Assembly (NCBI GenBank): GCA_958446555.1
Contig: CAUCWU010000006.1
Location: forward strand, 1-21,576
DNA from: an uncultured Lachnospiraceae bacterium
Lineage (GTDB): Bacteria; Bacillota; Clostridia; Lachnospirales; Lachnospiraceae
Length of the DNA: 21,576 nucleotides
Direction of reading: 5' to 3'
The notes under the pieces are model-generated. The model was not told the DNA's origin and searched no databases. It saw nothing but the letters and a program-made list of their open reading frames with translations. Below are positions 8,444 to 16,062 of the stretch, in pieces (the stretch's first letter is position 1; each line of letters opens with the position of its first letter). The position numbers and the translations under genes were made by a program.

Positions 8444-9325
8444 ATGAAGGGAATTATTTTAGCAGGTGGAAGTGGTACAAGACTGTACCCGTTAACCAGA
8501 GTAACCTCAAAGCAGCTTCTTCCAATTTATGATAAGCCGATGATTTATTATCCGCTGTCTGTTCTGATGAACGCAGGCATCCGCGAGATTTTAATTATCT
8601 CTACACCAGATGATACACCGAGATTTGAGGCTCTGTTAGGCGATGGCCATCAGTTTGGAATTGAGCTGTCCTATGCAGTTCAGCCAAGCCCAGACGGACT
8701 CGCTCAGGCATTCATTATAGGAGCTGATTTCATTGGAAACGATAATGTAGCAATGGTTCTTGGTGATAATATTTTTGCAGGCCACGGTCTGACCAAGAGA
8801 TTAAAGGAAGCTGCAAACCGTAAGGTTGGCGCAACCGTATTTGGTTATTATGTAGACGATCCAGAGCGTTTTGGTATTGTCGAGTTTGATAAGAATGGAA
8901 AGGCTATCTCCATCGAGGAAAAGCCGGCTCATCCAAAGAGCAACTATTGTGTAACTGGTCTGTATTTCTATGACAACCGTGTTGTTGAGTATGCAAAGAA
9001 CTTAAAGCCATCAGCAAGAGGTGAGCTTGAGATCACCGATTTGAACCGCATTTATCTGGAAAATGGTGAGTTAAATGTTGAGCTTTTAGGACAGGGCTTT
9101 ACTTGGCTGGATACCGGTACACATGAATCTTTGGTAGATGCCACCAACTTTGTACGTACAATTGAGACGCATCAGCACAGAAAGATTGCTTGCCTTGAGG
9201 AGATTGCTTACTTAAACGGTTGGATCAGCAAGGAGCAGCTGATGGAGGTTTATGAGATCTACAAGAAGAACCAGTATGGTGCTTATCTGTTAGATGTCAT
9301 GAATGGAAAGTACATCGATAAGTAA
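8444..9325 (+). CDS. rfbA: Glucose-1-phosphate thymidylyltransferase
   Basis: Makes dTDP-glucose from dTTP and glucose-1-phosphate, the first step towards dTDP-L-rhamnose and other deoxysugars of the cell envelope. The protein has 293 residues, the usual RmlA length. The N-terminal nucleotide-binding motif GGSGTRLYPLT at 8-18 and KQLLPIYDKPMIYYPLS are diagnostic; other family motifs are VMVLGDNIF-like AMVLGDNIF, FGIVEFD, EEKPAHPKSNYCVTGLYFYD and WLDTGTHESL. The full catalytic core and the C-terminal helices are present. The rest of the pathway (rfbB, rfbC, rfbD) is not next to it, so the gene stands apart from a classical rhamnose cluster. A purine-rich stretch (aaagaaagg, aaggtagg) precedes the start. 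The VanZ-like gene follows after 12 bases. Confidence 0.95.
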   Translation: MKGIILAGGSGTRLYPLTRVTSKQLLPIYDKPMIYYPLSVLMNAGIREILIISTPDDTPRFEALLGDGHQFGIELSYAVQPSPDGLAQAFIIGADFIGNDNVAMVLGDNIFAGHGLTKRLKEAANRKVGATVFGYYVDDPERFGIVEFDKNGKAISIEEKPAHPKSNYCVTGLYFYDNRVVEYAKNLKPSARGELEITDLNRIYLENGELNVELLGQGFTWLDTGTHESLVDATNFVRTIETHQHRKIACLEEIAYLNGWISKEQLMEVYEIYKKNQYGAYLLDVMNGKYIDK

Positions 9326-9337
9326 AAAATAAGATAG

Positions 9338-9934
9338 ATGAAGATAAAAAGAAACTATCGTGTGATATTGCTTGCAGTGTTGGTGCTTGGCTGGATGGGT
9401 GTGATTTTCGCGTTCTCCAGCCAGAACGGCACAAAATCGTCAGAGACGAGTGGACGAGTGGTAAACACAGTTATTGCGGTGATTAAGCCAAATTTTGATC
9501 AACTTACAAAGAGTGAGCAGATTCGTTTTCGCGATCATGTTACATTTTTTGTGCGCAAAGGAGCGCATTTTACAGAATATGCGATTCTGGGTGTGCTTCT
9601 TTTTTTGTTTTTCTATGAGTGGCGACCAAAGCTTTTTTGGACACAGAAAAAAGAGCAAAGATTGGATCAGTCATCAGCAAGTGTCTTACAGTTACGGATG
9701 TACCGAATTTGGCTTGTAGCGTGGATAGTAGGCACTTTCTATGCGGCTACTGATGAGTTCCATCAGATGTTTAGCGGTGGGCGATCCCCACAGGTGAGAG
9801 ACGTGTGTATTGATAGCTCAGGTGTAGCAGTTGGGTGCTTATTTGTGCTTGCAGTTACTGTGCTGCTTGCGAAGCTGGGGTCAGGCACGGATAAACTTAA
9901 AGGCAGAAAAAATGGGTGTAACAGTCAAAATTAG
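9338..9934 (+). CDS. VanZ-like membrane protein with repeat-derived C-terminus
   Basis: Integral membrane protein of the VanZ-like family, 198 residues. VanZ itself gives low-level teicoplanin resistance, but the biochemical role of most members is unknown. Four membrane segments are visible: about residues 7-25, 70-92, 122-140 and 158-178. Family signatures are FSSQNGTKSSETSGRV after the first helix, FVRKGAHFTEYAILG, and TDEFHQMFSGGRSPQVRDVCID before the last helix. The final 18 or so residues, after LLAKL, are polar and are read through a copy of the dispersed ggggtcaggcac repeat. They are unlikely to belong to the ancestral protein. The gene lies 12 bases after rfbA and is probably co-transcribed with it, though its ribosome site is weak (ataag). 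Confidence 0.85.
   Translation: MKIKRNYRVILLAVLVLGWMGVIFAFSSQNGTKSSETSGRVVNTVIAVIKPNFDQLTKSEQIRFRDHVTFFVRKGAHFTEYAILGVLLFLFFYEWRPKLFWTQKKEQRLDQSSASVLQLRMYRIWLVAWIVGTFYAATDEFHQMFSGGRSPQVRDVCIDSSGVAVGCLFVLAVTVLLAKLGSGTDKLKGRKNGCNSQN
9876..9897 (+). repeat. Half copy of the dispersed ggggtcaggcac repeat
   Basis: The sequence ggggtcaggcacggataaa, flanked by t and c, matches the arms of the hairpins at 11075-11127 and 21135-21156. No inverted partner (gacccc) occurs downstream before hisC, so this is a single half-site. It lies inside the 3' end of the VanZ-like reading frame. Confidence 0.8.
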
Positions 9935-9996
9935 GCGATAGCCATAAAAATGATGTTGGATCAGAAGTTTGATAAAGGACAGCAGGAGGAATGAAA

Positions 9997-11061
9997 ATGA
10001 CAGAAGCATTGGAAAAAAATATTCGAAAAGTAGTGCCGTATGTTCCGGGGGAACAGCCACAGAATCCAAATGTGATTAAATTAAACACAAATGAGAATCC
10101 GTATTCTCCGGCTCCTGGTGTGGCAGCTGTATTAAAGAGTATGGATGCGGATCTGCTACGACTTTATCCAGATCCAACCAATGGCTGTCTGGTGAAGGCA
10201 CTTGCTGCGTATTATGGTTTGGCAGAGGATCAAGTCTTTGTCGGAATTGGTTCCGATGATGTGCTGAGCATGAGCTTTTTAACCTTCTTCAATTCTGGAA
10301 AGCCGATTTTGTTTCCAGATGTGACCTATTCATTTTATGATGTATGGGCTGACCTGTACCGCATTCCGTATCTGACCTGTGCAATTGATGATCAGATGAA
10401 GATCAAAAAAGAGGATTATTTTCGTGAGAACGGTGGTATCGTGATTCCAAATCCGAATGCACCGACTGGAATCTATGAATCACTTGACACATTCGAAGAT
10501 ATTTTGCAGAAAAATCCAGATGTGATTGTCATTATCGATGAAGCGTATGTGGATTTTGCCGATGGTCCGTCAGCGCGCACCTTGATTGAGAAATATCCGA
10601 ATCTGCTCGTTGTTCAGACATTTTCAAAGTCTCGCTCAATGGCAGGCATGAGAATCGGCTATGCGATGGGAAATGCAGAGTTAATCAAGGCACTCAATGA
10701 CGTAAAGTATTCGTTTAATTCCTATACGATGAGTCGCGCAGCCCTTCTTTGTGGTGTAGAGGCAGTTAATGATCGCGCTTACTTTGAGGAGCATGTAAAA
10801 ATGATCTGTAAGACAAGAGAAAATGCCAAAAAGGCACTTTCTAAGCTAGGCTTTTCCTTCCCGGATTCTCAGTCCAATTTCATTTTTGCAACTCACAAGA
10901 GTATGCCGGCAAAAGAAATTTTTGAGCAGTTAAAAAAGAAAAATATTTTTGTTCGCTACTTTAATAAGCCAGGCATCGATAATTTCCTGCGTATCACCGT
11001 CGGAACCGATGCACAGATGGAAGCGCTGATGGAAGCCTTAAAGGAGATTCTTCCTCAGTAA
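9997..11061 (+). CDS. hisC: Histidinol-phosphate aminotransferase family enzyme
   Basis: PLP-dependent class I/II aminotransferase of the HisC family, 354 residues. HisC converts imidazole-acetol phosphate and glutamate to histidinol phosphate; some members also use aromatic amino acids. Motifs: LNTNENPYSP near the N-terminus, LYPDPT, NPNAPTG, VIIDEAYVDFA (PLP-pyridine Asp181 and Tyr184), the Schiff-base lysine Lys211 in FSKSRSMAGMRIGY, and the C-terminal substrate arginine in FLRITVGT. I chose the ATG at 9997 over the ATG at 9991: AGGAGG at 9984-9989 is 7 bases from the former and touches the latter. No other histidine gene is near, so the enzyme could instead transaminate phenylpyruvate or imidazole-acetol phosphate for a distant pathway. 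The functional assignment is therefore less certain than the family. Confidence 0.88.
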   Translation: MTEALEKNIRKVVPYVPGEQPQNPNVIKLNTNENPYSPAPGVAAVLKSMDADLLRLYPDPTNGCLVKALAAYYGLAEDQVFVGIGSDDVLSMSFLTFFNSGKPILFPDVTYSFYDVWADLYRIPYLTCAIDDQMKIKKEDYFRENGGIVIPNPNAPTGIYESLDTFEDILQKNPDVIVIIDEAYVDFADGPSARTLIEKYPNLLVVQTFSKSRSMAGMRIGYAMGNAELIKALNDVKYSFNSYTMSRAALLCGVEAVNDRAYFEEHVKMICKTRENAKKALSKLGFSFPDSQSNFIFATHKSMPAKEIFEQLKKKNIFVRYFNKPGIDNFLRITVGTDAQMEALMEALKEILPQ

Positions 11062-11074
11062 AAAACGAAATTGG

Positions 11075-11127
11075 AAATTGGGGTCAGGCATGATAAACGA
11101 CAGTTTATCCGTGCCTGACCCCAATTT
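11075..11127. repeat. Full palindromic repeat (REPIN-like), likely bidirectional terminator
   Basis: A long hairpin lies between the convergent hisC and AraC-family genes. The outer stem pairs 11075-11090 (aaattggggtcaggca) with 11112-11127 in 16 perfect base pairs. A small internal loop (t against cg) is followed by 7 more pairs (gataaac with gtttatc) closed by a 4-base loop. The 3' side is followed by ttttgttg. A degenerate third piece, tgaccccagtttt, follows at 11131. The same core occurs at 9876 and 21135. The hairpin could terminate transcription from both sides. Confidence 0.85.
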
Positions 11128-11148
11128 TGTTGACCCCAGTTTTGCTGT

Positions 11149-11928
11149 TTAAAACGGATGCTTCCTGTAATAAGCTGGTGTAACCCCAGTTATCTTTTTA
11201 AACTGTCGATAGAAATGAACTTCATTGTTATAGCCGCAAATCTCAGCAATTTGGGACAGTGGCAGATTGCTGGTTGTCATAGTAAACTTTGCGCGATTGA
11301 CACGCATGAGAATCAAATCCTGCTGAAAGGAAATGCCAAACTGTTTTTTGTAGATCATCTGAAAATAGGATTCGCTGATGTTTAATTGCTTGGCACATTT
11401 TGAGATAGAATGTCTTAAATCCAGTGTGTTTGAAATCTCTAATTGCAGTTGCTTTAATTGATTTTCAAGTGGCGTAGAGTAGGAACTGATTTTTGCATCA
11501 TAGGCAGCAAATATGCTGTTAAATAAATAGGTAAAAAGTGATTGGATATTTTCTTCCTTACAACTGCATTGACCAAAGGAGAGCTCCCATAGGATATGAT
11601 AGATGCAGAAGGAGAAAATATCCGTTTTTTCAATGGAAAATGGATGATTGCTGATGGCAGTCAGCCGAGAGATCAGAGTGGGATCATCTGTCTCAAAATG
11701 GAGCCAGTCATCGATATAAGGGCCGTCAGGATTTCCGTAGTAGTTGGGCGTGTGTGGCGCAAGAACAATGATTTGTGGTGGATCGACAAAGTAGTGTTCA
11801 GAACCAATATGAAAGACACCATGCGTGTGTACGATAAGCAAAATGAAATGAGGAAGACCCTTTGGGCGGCTCATTCGATAGGTGCTGGGGTGTACGGTAT
11901 CACAGCCACCAGTGATTGCCTTTATCAT
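11149..11928 (-). CDS. AraC-family transcriptional regulator
   Basis: Regulator with an N-terminal cupin-type ligand domain (about 1-140; HTHGVFHIGSEHYFVDPPQIIVLAP is the typical AraC cupin strand pattern) and a C-terminal double helix-turn-helix (about 160-259). The first HTH is SISKCAKQLNISESYFQMIYKK; the second is PLSQIAEICGYNNEVHFYRQFKKITGVTPAYYRK, which fits the AraC signature. The protein has 259 residues, normal length. The start is supported by AGGAGG 8 bases upstream. It is divergent from the uronide locus beginning at 12118, with 189 bases between the starts, the common arrangement for a local activator responding to an imported sugar. Its ligand is probably a uronic acid oligosaccharide or breakdown product (inference). 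Confidence 0.9.
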   Translation of the reverse strand: MIKAITGGCDTVHPSTYRMSRPKGLPHFILLIVHTHGVFHIGSEHYFVDPPQIIVLAPHTPNYYGNPDGPYIDDWLHFETDDPTLISRLTAISNHPFSIEKTDIFSFCIYHILWELSFGQCSCKEENIQSLFTYLFNSIFAAYDAKISSYSTPLENQLKQLQLEISNTLDLRHSISKCAKQLNISESYFQMIYKKQFGISFQQDLILMRVNRAKFTMTTSNLPLSQIAEICGYNNEVHFYRQFKKITGVTPAYYRKHPF

Positions 11929-11987
11929 AATTTAGCCTCCTAAGAATAAAATAATAGGATATGTTAGTTTTATACTAGTTTATGTTA

Positions 11988-12016
11988 TTGTATCGTATTT
12001 GTCAATGATATATCAT
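11988..12016 (+). promoter_or_regulatory. Possible promoter of the uronide locus
   Basis: TTGTAT at 11988-11993, a 17-base spacer and TATCAT at 12011-12016. The -10 lies inside a perfect 12-bp palindrome, atgatatatcat (12005-12016). It is 100 bases upstream of the DUF2264 gene in the AT-rich divergent region. A second possible -35, ttgtca, overlaps the spacer. The whole interval 11929-12117 holds no convincing gene. Confidence 0.35.
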
Positions 12017-12117
12017 AAAAGAAATGAAAGAGTGCTTTATGTTATTAAAAAAAACACAATAAAACCTGATGTGATATGGAAAACTAAGCAAAACATGACA
12101 AATATAGGGGGAAACAG

Positions 12118-13257
12118 ATGGGGAATTGTAGAAAACAATGGATTGATGCAATGTGCAGAATTGTTAGTCCGGTGTTGGATATGTTGGAAAAAGGTAAATT
12201 AAAAGAAACACTTCCGCTCACTTTTCATGAAGAAAGAAAAGCATTTGCCCCATTAGAAGCATTTGGTAGAAGTATGCTTGGACTTTCCGCATGGCTTGAG
12301 GCAGACAGTGAATTGCTAGATGAAGAGGAACGAGCACTCCAGTCTGAATACAGAGAAAAGGCAATCCGCTGTATTGAGATGGCAACAAATCCGAGTTCGC
12401 CAGATTTTATGTTGTTTGATGATGGTGGTCAGCCACTCGTGGATGCCGCATTTTTGGCGCATGCGCTTGTGAGAGCACCGAAGTCATTGGCAGCGACACT
12501 TCCGGATAAGACAAGGAAGCACCTAGCAGACGCGTTTCGAAGTTCTCGAAAGATTTCAGCATACAATACCAATTGGCTGTTTTTCTCAGCAATGGTAGAG
12601 GCCGGTTTGTATGTACTGGGTGAGCCATATGATAGTATGAGAGTATTGTATCCGCTGCGCGTATTTCAGGAGTGGTACAAGGGAGATGGCATCTATGGAG
12701 ACGGAGCAAATTTCCACTGGGATTATTATAACAGCTTTGTAATTCAGCCAATGTATGTCGATCTGGTTCGCCTGTTTGAAAGTGAACATGAAGAAATTCG
12801 CCAGATGAAGCCGATTGTATTAAAACGAGCAGCCAGATATGCATCGGTATTGGAACGAATGATTGGCCCAGAGGGCAGCTATCCGATTGTTGGTCGCTCG
12901 ATTTGTTACCGTTTTGGTGCATTTCAGATGCTTTCGCAGGCGGCACTTGAGCATATGTTAGAGCCACATATTTCACCGGCATCGGTACGGTGTGGACTCA
13001 GTGCTGTGATTGAGCGCGTGATGAGTGCGCCAGATATGTTTGATGAGAATGGATGGCTTCGTCCAGGTGTGTATGGCGGACAGCCAGAGTTGGCCGAAGG
13101 ATACATTAATATTGGAAGCTTATATCTGTGCAGTGCCGTATTTCTTCCATTGGGACTATCACCGGATGACGCGTTCTGGAAAGCACCAGATGAAGCGTGG
13201 TCGGCCAAGAAGGTATGGTCTGGAGAACACATTGTGATTGATCATGCAGAGGATTAA
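12118..13257 (+). CDS. DUF2264 family protein, probable uronide-active hydrolase
   Basis: Member of the DUF2264 family (an alpha/alpha-toroid fold by family knowledge); 379 residues, covering the core domain without the C-terminal extension that many relatives carry. Recognisable family motifs: EAFGRSMLGLSAWLEAD near residues 47-63, NTNWLFFSAMVEAGL, WYKGDGIYGDG followed by WDYYNSFVIQPMYV, and GRSICYRFGAFQMLS. From memory, some DUF2264 proteins are now placed in a glycoside hydrolase family (GH154) with beta-glucuronidase activity; I hold that with moderate confidence. No signal peptide is seen, so it should act in the cytoplasm on imported oligosaccharides. It is the first gene of the locus, preceded by aggggg. 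Its place next to a heparinase-like protein and an unsaturated glucuronyl hydrolase supports a uronic-acid substrate. Confidence 0.83.
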   Translation: MGNCRKQWIDAMCRIVSPVLDMLEKGKLKETLPLTFHEERKAFAPLEAFGRSMLGLSAWLEADSELLDEEERALQSEYREKAIRCIEMATNPSSPDFMLFDDGGQPLVDAAFLAHALVRAPKSLAATLPDKTRKHLADAFRSSRKISAYNTNWLFFSAMVEAGLYVLGEPYDSMRVLYPLRVFQEWYKGDGIYGDGANFHWDYYNSFVIQPMYVDLVRLFESEHEEIRQMKPIVLKRAARYASVLERMIGPEGSYPIVGRSICYRFGAFQMLSQAALEHMLEPHISPASVRCGLSAVIERVMSAPDMFDENGWLRPGVYGGQPELAEGYINIGSLYLCSAVFLPLGLSPDDAFWKAPDEAWSAKKVWSGEHIVIDHAED

Positions 13258-13345
13258 AATTGAAAAAAGAATGTAAGACATTGAAAAGTGTACGCAGGAA
13301 ATGTCTTCATATAAACGAAAAAGATACAAAACAAGGAGGAGCAAC

Positions 13346-14983
13346 ATGACAAAGACAAGAAGAGCAGCAGCGATGATGATGGCAGCAGCAATGGGAACAT
13401 CTATGATTGGAGTCGTTCCGGCAGCAGCAGACGAAGAGCGTGAAACGCTGAAGCTTGCACTGACACAGAGTAGTATGGTTACCGACTACGAGAACAACTA
13501 TTTTACAAAGTATCTTGAGGATAAGCTGAATATCAATATTGAATTCTATATGCTTCCAGCAGATGCTACAGAAACAAGAACAAAGGTAAATCTGATGGCA
13601 ACAAGCAATGAAGATCTGCCAGATGTAATGATTACAGATGGACATTTGACAAATGAGATGATTTTACAGCTTGGCGATAGTGGCTTTTTTGCACCTTTGA
13701 ATGATTACTTAAATGATCCGGAGGTAATGCCAAACTTTAATGCAATCCCAGATGAGGACAAAGAAGCGATCTTACAGGCAACCACGATGGCAGATGGCAA
13801 TATCTATGGATTTGCAGCATATGAGCCAGAGACCTGGAATCTGACACCAAACCGTATGTTTATCAATCGTGCATGGTTAGACAAGTTAGGACTGGAAGTT
13901 CCGACAACAACAGATGAATTAAAGGCCGTTCTTGAGGCATTCCGTGATGGCGATCCAAATGGAAATGGTGTTCAGGACGAGATCGGTGTATATGGCTTTG
14001 CTGGCGGATCATATGGTGAGAATACAGTAGATGCGCTTATGAATGCATTTATTTTCTGGAATGGAAATCTTTCCTTATCAGATGATGGAAACGAGGTAAT
14101 TGCACCGTTTACACAGAATGCTTGGCGTGAAGGCTTGAAGTACATGAATGATCTGTACAATGAAGGTCTTTTGTCAGCAAACATCTTTACCGATGATGGA
14201 CAGCAGTTCAAGGCAATCTTGAATCAGGAGACACCGATTGTCGGATTGACAACAGCTGGTTCCTTAAGCAACTGGCCAGATGTAAAGAACAATAAGAACT
14301 TTGCTGAGATGGAAATGATCGAGCCATTAACAGGACCGGAAGGCGTACAGTACACACCATTTAATCCATATGTTCCTGGACAGGAAATGTATATCATTAA
14401 CGGAACCGATAAGTTGGATCTGGTTTTGAAGTTTGCAGATGAGTTCTTCAATCACGATACCTCTTTAATCGAGCGTTTTGGTGAGGAAGGCGTTGACTGG
14501 ACAAGAGATCCTAAGGATCTGGAAGGTCAGACCAATGCATATGTAGAGGCTGGACTGTATGACGGACTGTCAATGCTTGTTACTTCTACCATTTGGGCAG
14601 ATAATCAGAGTCAGACATGGAGAAACCATGGACCAAGATATGCAAGTCTTGAGATGGGCAACACCGTTTATGATTATTCTTCTGGAAACAAGTTTGATGT
14701 AAACGATCCAACTCAGTTAAATGCAAAGTGTTATGAGATGTATTATACCAAGCATCCAGAGCATGTACTGCCGGCATTAAAGTATACACTTGAAGAGACT
14801 GAGACCATTCAGGAGCAGCTGACAAACCTTCCAACATTTGTTGACCAGTGTATGGCAGAGTTTATCACCGGCGCAAGAGGTCTGGATGATGATAGCTGGA
14901 ATACTTATCTGGATGAGCTTGAGACAATGGGACTTTCCTCATGGCTTGAGACTGCACAGGTTGCTTACGACAGAACAAAATAA
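13346..14983 (+). CDS. ABC importer solute-binding protein, no lipobox seen
   Basis: Extracellular sugar-binding protein of the large (about 545-residue) LplA/AlgQ-like class that works with LplB/YtcP permeases. The ATG at 13346 is chosen because AAGGAGGAG lies just upstream; the frame is open farther up but lacks a ribosome site. Residues 1-28 form a signal peptide (basic MTKTRR, hydrophobic core, PAAA then Asp29) with a type-I-like cleavage site. There is no cysteine there, so no lipoprotein anchor, which is unusual for a Gram-positive binding protein. Residues 201-212 read DGDPNGNGVQDE, the EF-hand-like calcium loop known from AlgQ1/AlgQ2 and the glycosaminoglycan-binding protein Smon0123. 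That link, plus the lyase and GH88 downstream, suggests acidic, possibly unsaturated oligosaccharides as ligand (inference). Confidence 0.88.
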   Translation: MTKTRRAAAMMMAAAMGTSMIGVVPAAADEERETLKLALTQSSMVTDYENNYFTKYLEDKLNINIEFYMLPADATETRTKVNLMATSNEDLPDVMITDGHLTNEMILQLGDSGFFAPLNDYLNDPEVMPNFNAIPDEDKEAILQATTMADGNIYGFAAYEPETWNLTPNRMFINRAWLDKLGLEVPTTTDELKAVLEAFRDGDPNGNGVQDEIGVYGFAGGSYGENTVDALMNAFIFWNGNLSLSDDGNEVIAPFTQNAWREGLKYMNDLYNEGLLSANIFTDDGQQFKAILNQETPIVGLTTAGSLSNWPDVKNNKNFAEMEMIEPLTGPEGVQYTPFNPYVPGQEMYIINGTDKLDLVLKFADEFFNHDTSLIERFGEEGVDWTRDPKDLEGQTNAYVEAGLYDGLSMLVTSTIWADNQSQTWRNHGPRYASLEMGNTVYDYSSGNKFDVNDPTQLNAKCYEMYYTKHPEHVLPALKYTLEETETIQEQLTNLPTFVDQCMAEFITGARGLDDDSWNTYLDELETMGLSSWLETAQVAYDRTK

Positions 14984-15032
14984 GACAGAACAGGCAGAAA
15001 TTGTAAAGTAAAATAGTTGAATGATTTACCAT

Positions 15033-15079
15033 AGTATGGATGGGCGTCTGCGAAAATAGTATGGCTGCCCATCCATACT
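15033..15079 (+). promoter_or_regulatory. Hairpin between binding-protein and permease genes
   Basis: Perfect 13-bp inverted repeat, agtatggatgggc (15033-15045) and gcccatccatact (15067-15079), with a 21-base loop. No T-run follows, so full termination is unlikely. Hairpins at this place in importer operons commonly protect the upstream message and thin out downstream transcription, keeping binding protein in excess over permease. That role is inferred here. The 9-mer atagtatgg also repeats directly at 15031 and 15057. Confidence 0.6.
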
Positions 15080-15100
15080 GCATAAGAAGGAGGCAGAGCT

Positions 15101-16051
15101 ATGGCAAAGAATCCGTCACAGGTTCGTGCACAAAATAAAAAGACATTGATAAAACGAATTCGTTCCAGATGGCAGCTATATCTGCTATTATTACTTCCAC
15201 TTGCATGGCTGATTGTGTTTGCCTATGTACCAATGGGCGGTTTGGTAATCGCATTTAAAAAGTACAATGTAAGACAGGGTATTTTTGGAAGTGAATGGGT
15301 TGGTTTTAAGAATTTTGAGAAGTTCTTTAAGTCTGTTAAGTTCCCGATCGTTATGAAGAATACATTGACGATCTCACTCTATTCTCTTGTTGTTACATTC
15401 CCAATTCCGATTATCTTTGCATTATTGTTGAATGCAATGCCAGGAAGACGCTATAAAAAAGTCATTCAGACAGTGACTTATATTCCGTACTTTATTTCAA
15501 CTGTTGTTATGGTTGGTTTGATTTTCCAGATTTTGGATTATCGTAATGGTTTGTGGGGAAGTTTGTTTGCTCTGTTTACAGGAAAAACAGCCCCGAATAT
15601 TTTGGCAAATGGAAAAATGTTTAAGCACATCTATGTGTGGTCAGCTGTATGGCAGACAACCGGATACAGTGCAATTATCTATATAGCAGCACTTGCAGGC
15701 GTAGATCAGTCCTTACATGAAGCAGCGATGATTGATGGAGCCAGCCGCTTCCAGCGACTTCTCTACATTGATGTTCCGTCCATTCGACCGACAGCGAGCA
15801 TTATGTTGATTTTGGCAGTTGGAAATATTATGAATGTTGGCTATGAGAAGGTTCTTTTGATGCAGAATGACTTGAATCTAAATTATAGTGAGATTGTTTC
15901 CACTTATACCTATAAGATTGGTCTTGCAAGTGGTATCACAGACTTTTCACTGTCAACAGCGATTGGTATGTTTAACTCTGTAATTAACTTTACACTGTTA
16001 ATTATCGCAAATACACTTAGTAAAAAATTAAGCGGAAGCGGAATCTTTTAA
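15101..16051 (+). CDS. LplB-type sugar ABC importer permease
   Basis: First membrane subunit of a CUT1-type carbohydrate importer, 316 residues. About six membrane helices are visible, beginning WQLYLLLLLPLAWLIVFAYVP at roughly 28-48, followed by the LplB-like MGGLVIAFKKYN and WVGFKNFEKFF. The cytoplasmic EAA loop that contacts the ATPase is EAAMIDGASRFQRLLYIDVPSI. The N-terminus is basic and cytoplasmic. The start has aagaaggagg 7 bases before it. It lies 117 bases after the binding-protein gene, beyond a hairpin, and 11 bases before the second permease. No ATPase gene accompanies the set, so a shared MsmX-type ATPase probably energises it (established for many Firmicute importers, inferred here). 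Confidence 0.93.
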   Translation: MAKNPSQVRAQNKKTLIKRIRSRWQLYLLLLLPLAWLIVFAYVPMGGLVIAFKKYNVRQGIFGSEWVGFKNFEKFFKSVKFPIVMKNTLTISLYSLVVTFPIPIIFALLLNAMPGRRYKKVIQTVTYIPYFISTVVMVGLIFQILDYRNGLWGSLFALFTGKTAPNILANGKMFKHIYVWSAVWQTTGYSAIIYIAALAGVDQSLHEAAMIDGASRFQRLLYIDVPSIRPTASIMLILAVGNIMNVGYEKVLLMQNDLNLNYSEIVSTYTYKIGLASGITDFSLSTAIGMFNSVINFTLLIIANTLSKKLSGSGIF

Positions 16052-16062
16052 GGAGGTAGGAT

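Noticed and set aside
11596..11943. 115-codon plus-strand frame antisense to the AraC-family gene
   Set aside because: The minus-strand AraC protein has full cupin and HTH signatures; this frame has none.
11999..12202. Small plus-strand frame starting before the DUF2264 gene
   Set aside because: It overlaps the start of the DUF2264 gene in another frame, lacks a Shine-Dalgarno sequence, and covers the likely promoter region.
12407..12982. Long open frame on the minus strand inside the DUF2264 gene (191 codons)
   Set aside because: It is fully antisense to a gene with clear family motifs, its translation shows no recognisable domain, and it has no supporting ribosome site.
13275..13307. 8-bp inverted repeat aagacatt/aatgtctt before the binding-protein gene
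   Set aside because: It is short, AT-rich and has a 17-base loop; no T-run or known operator pattern supports a function.
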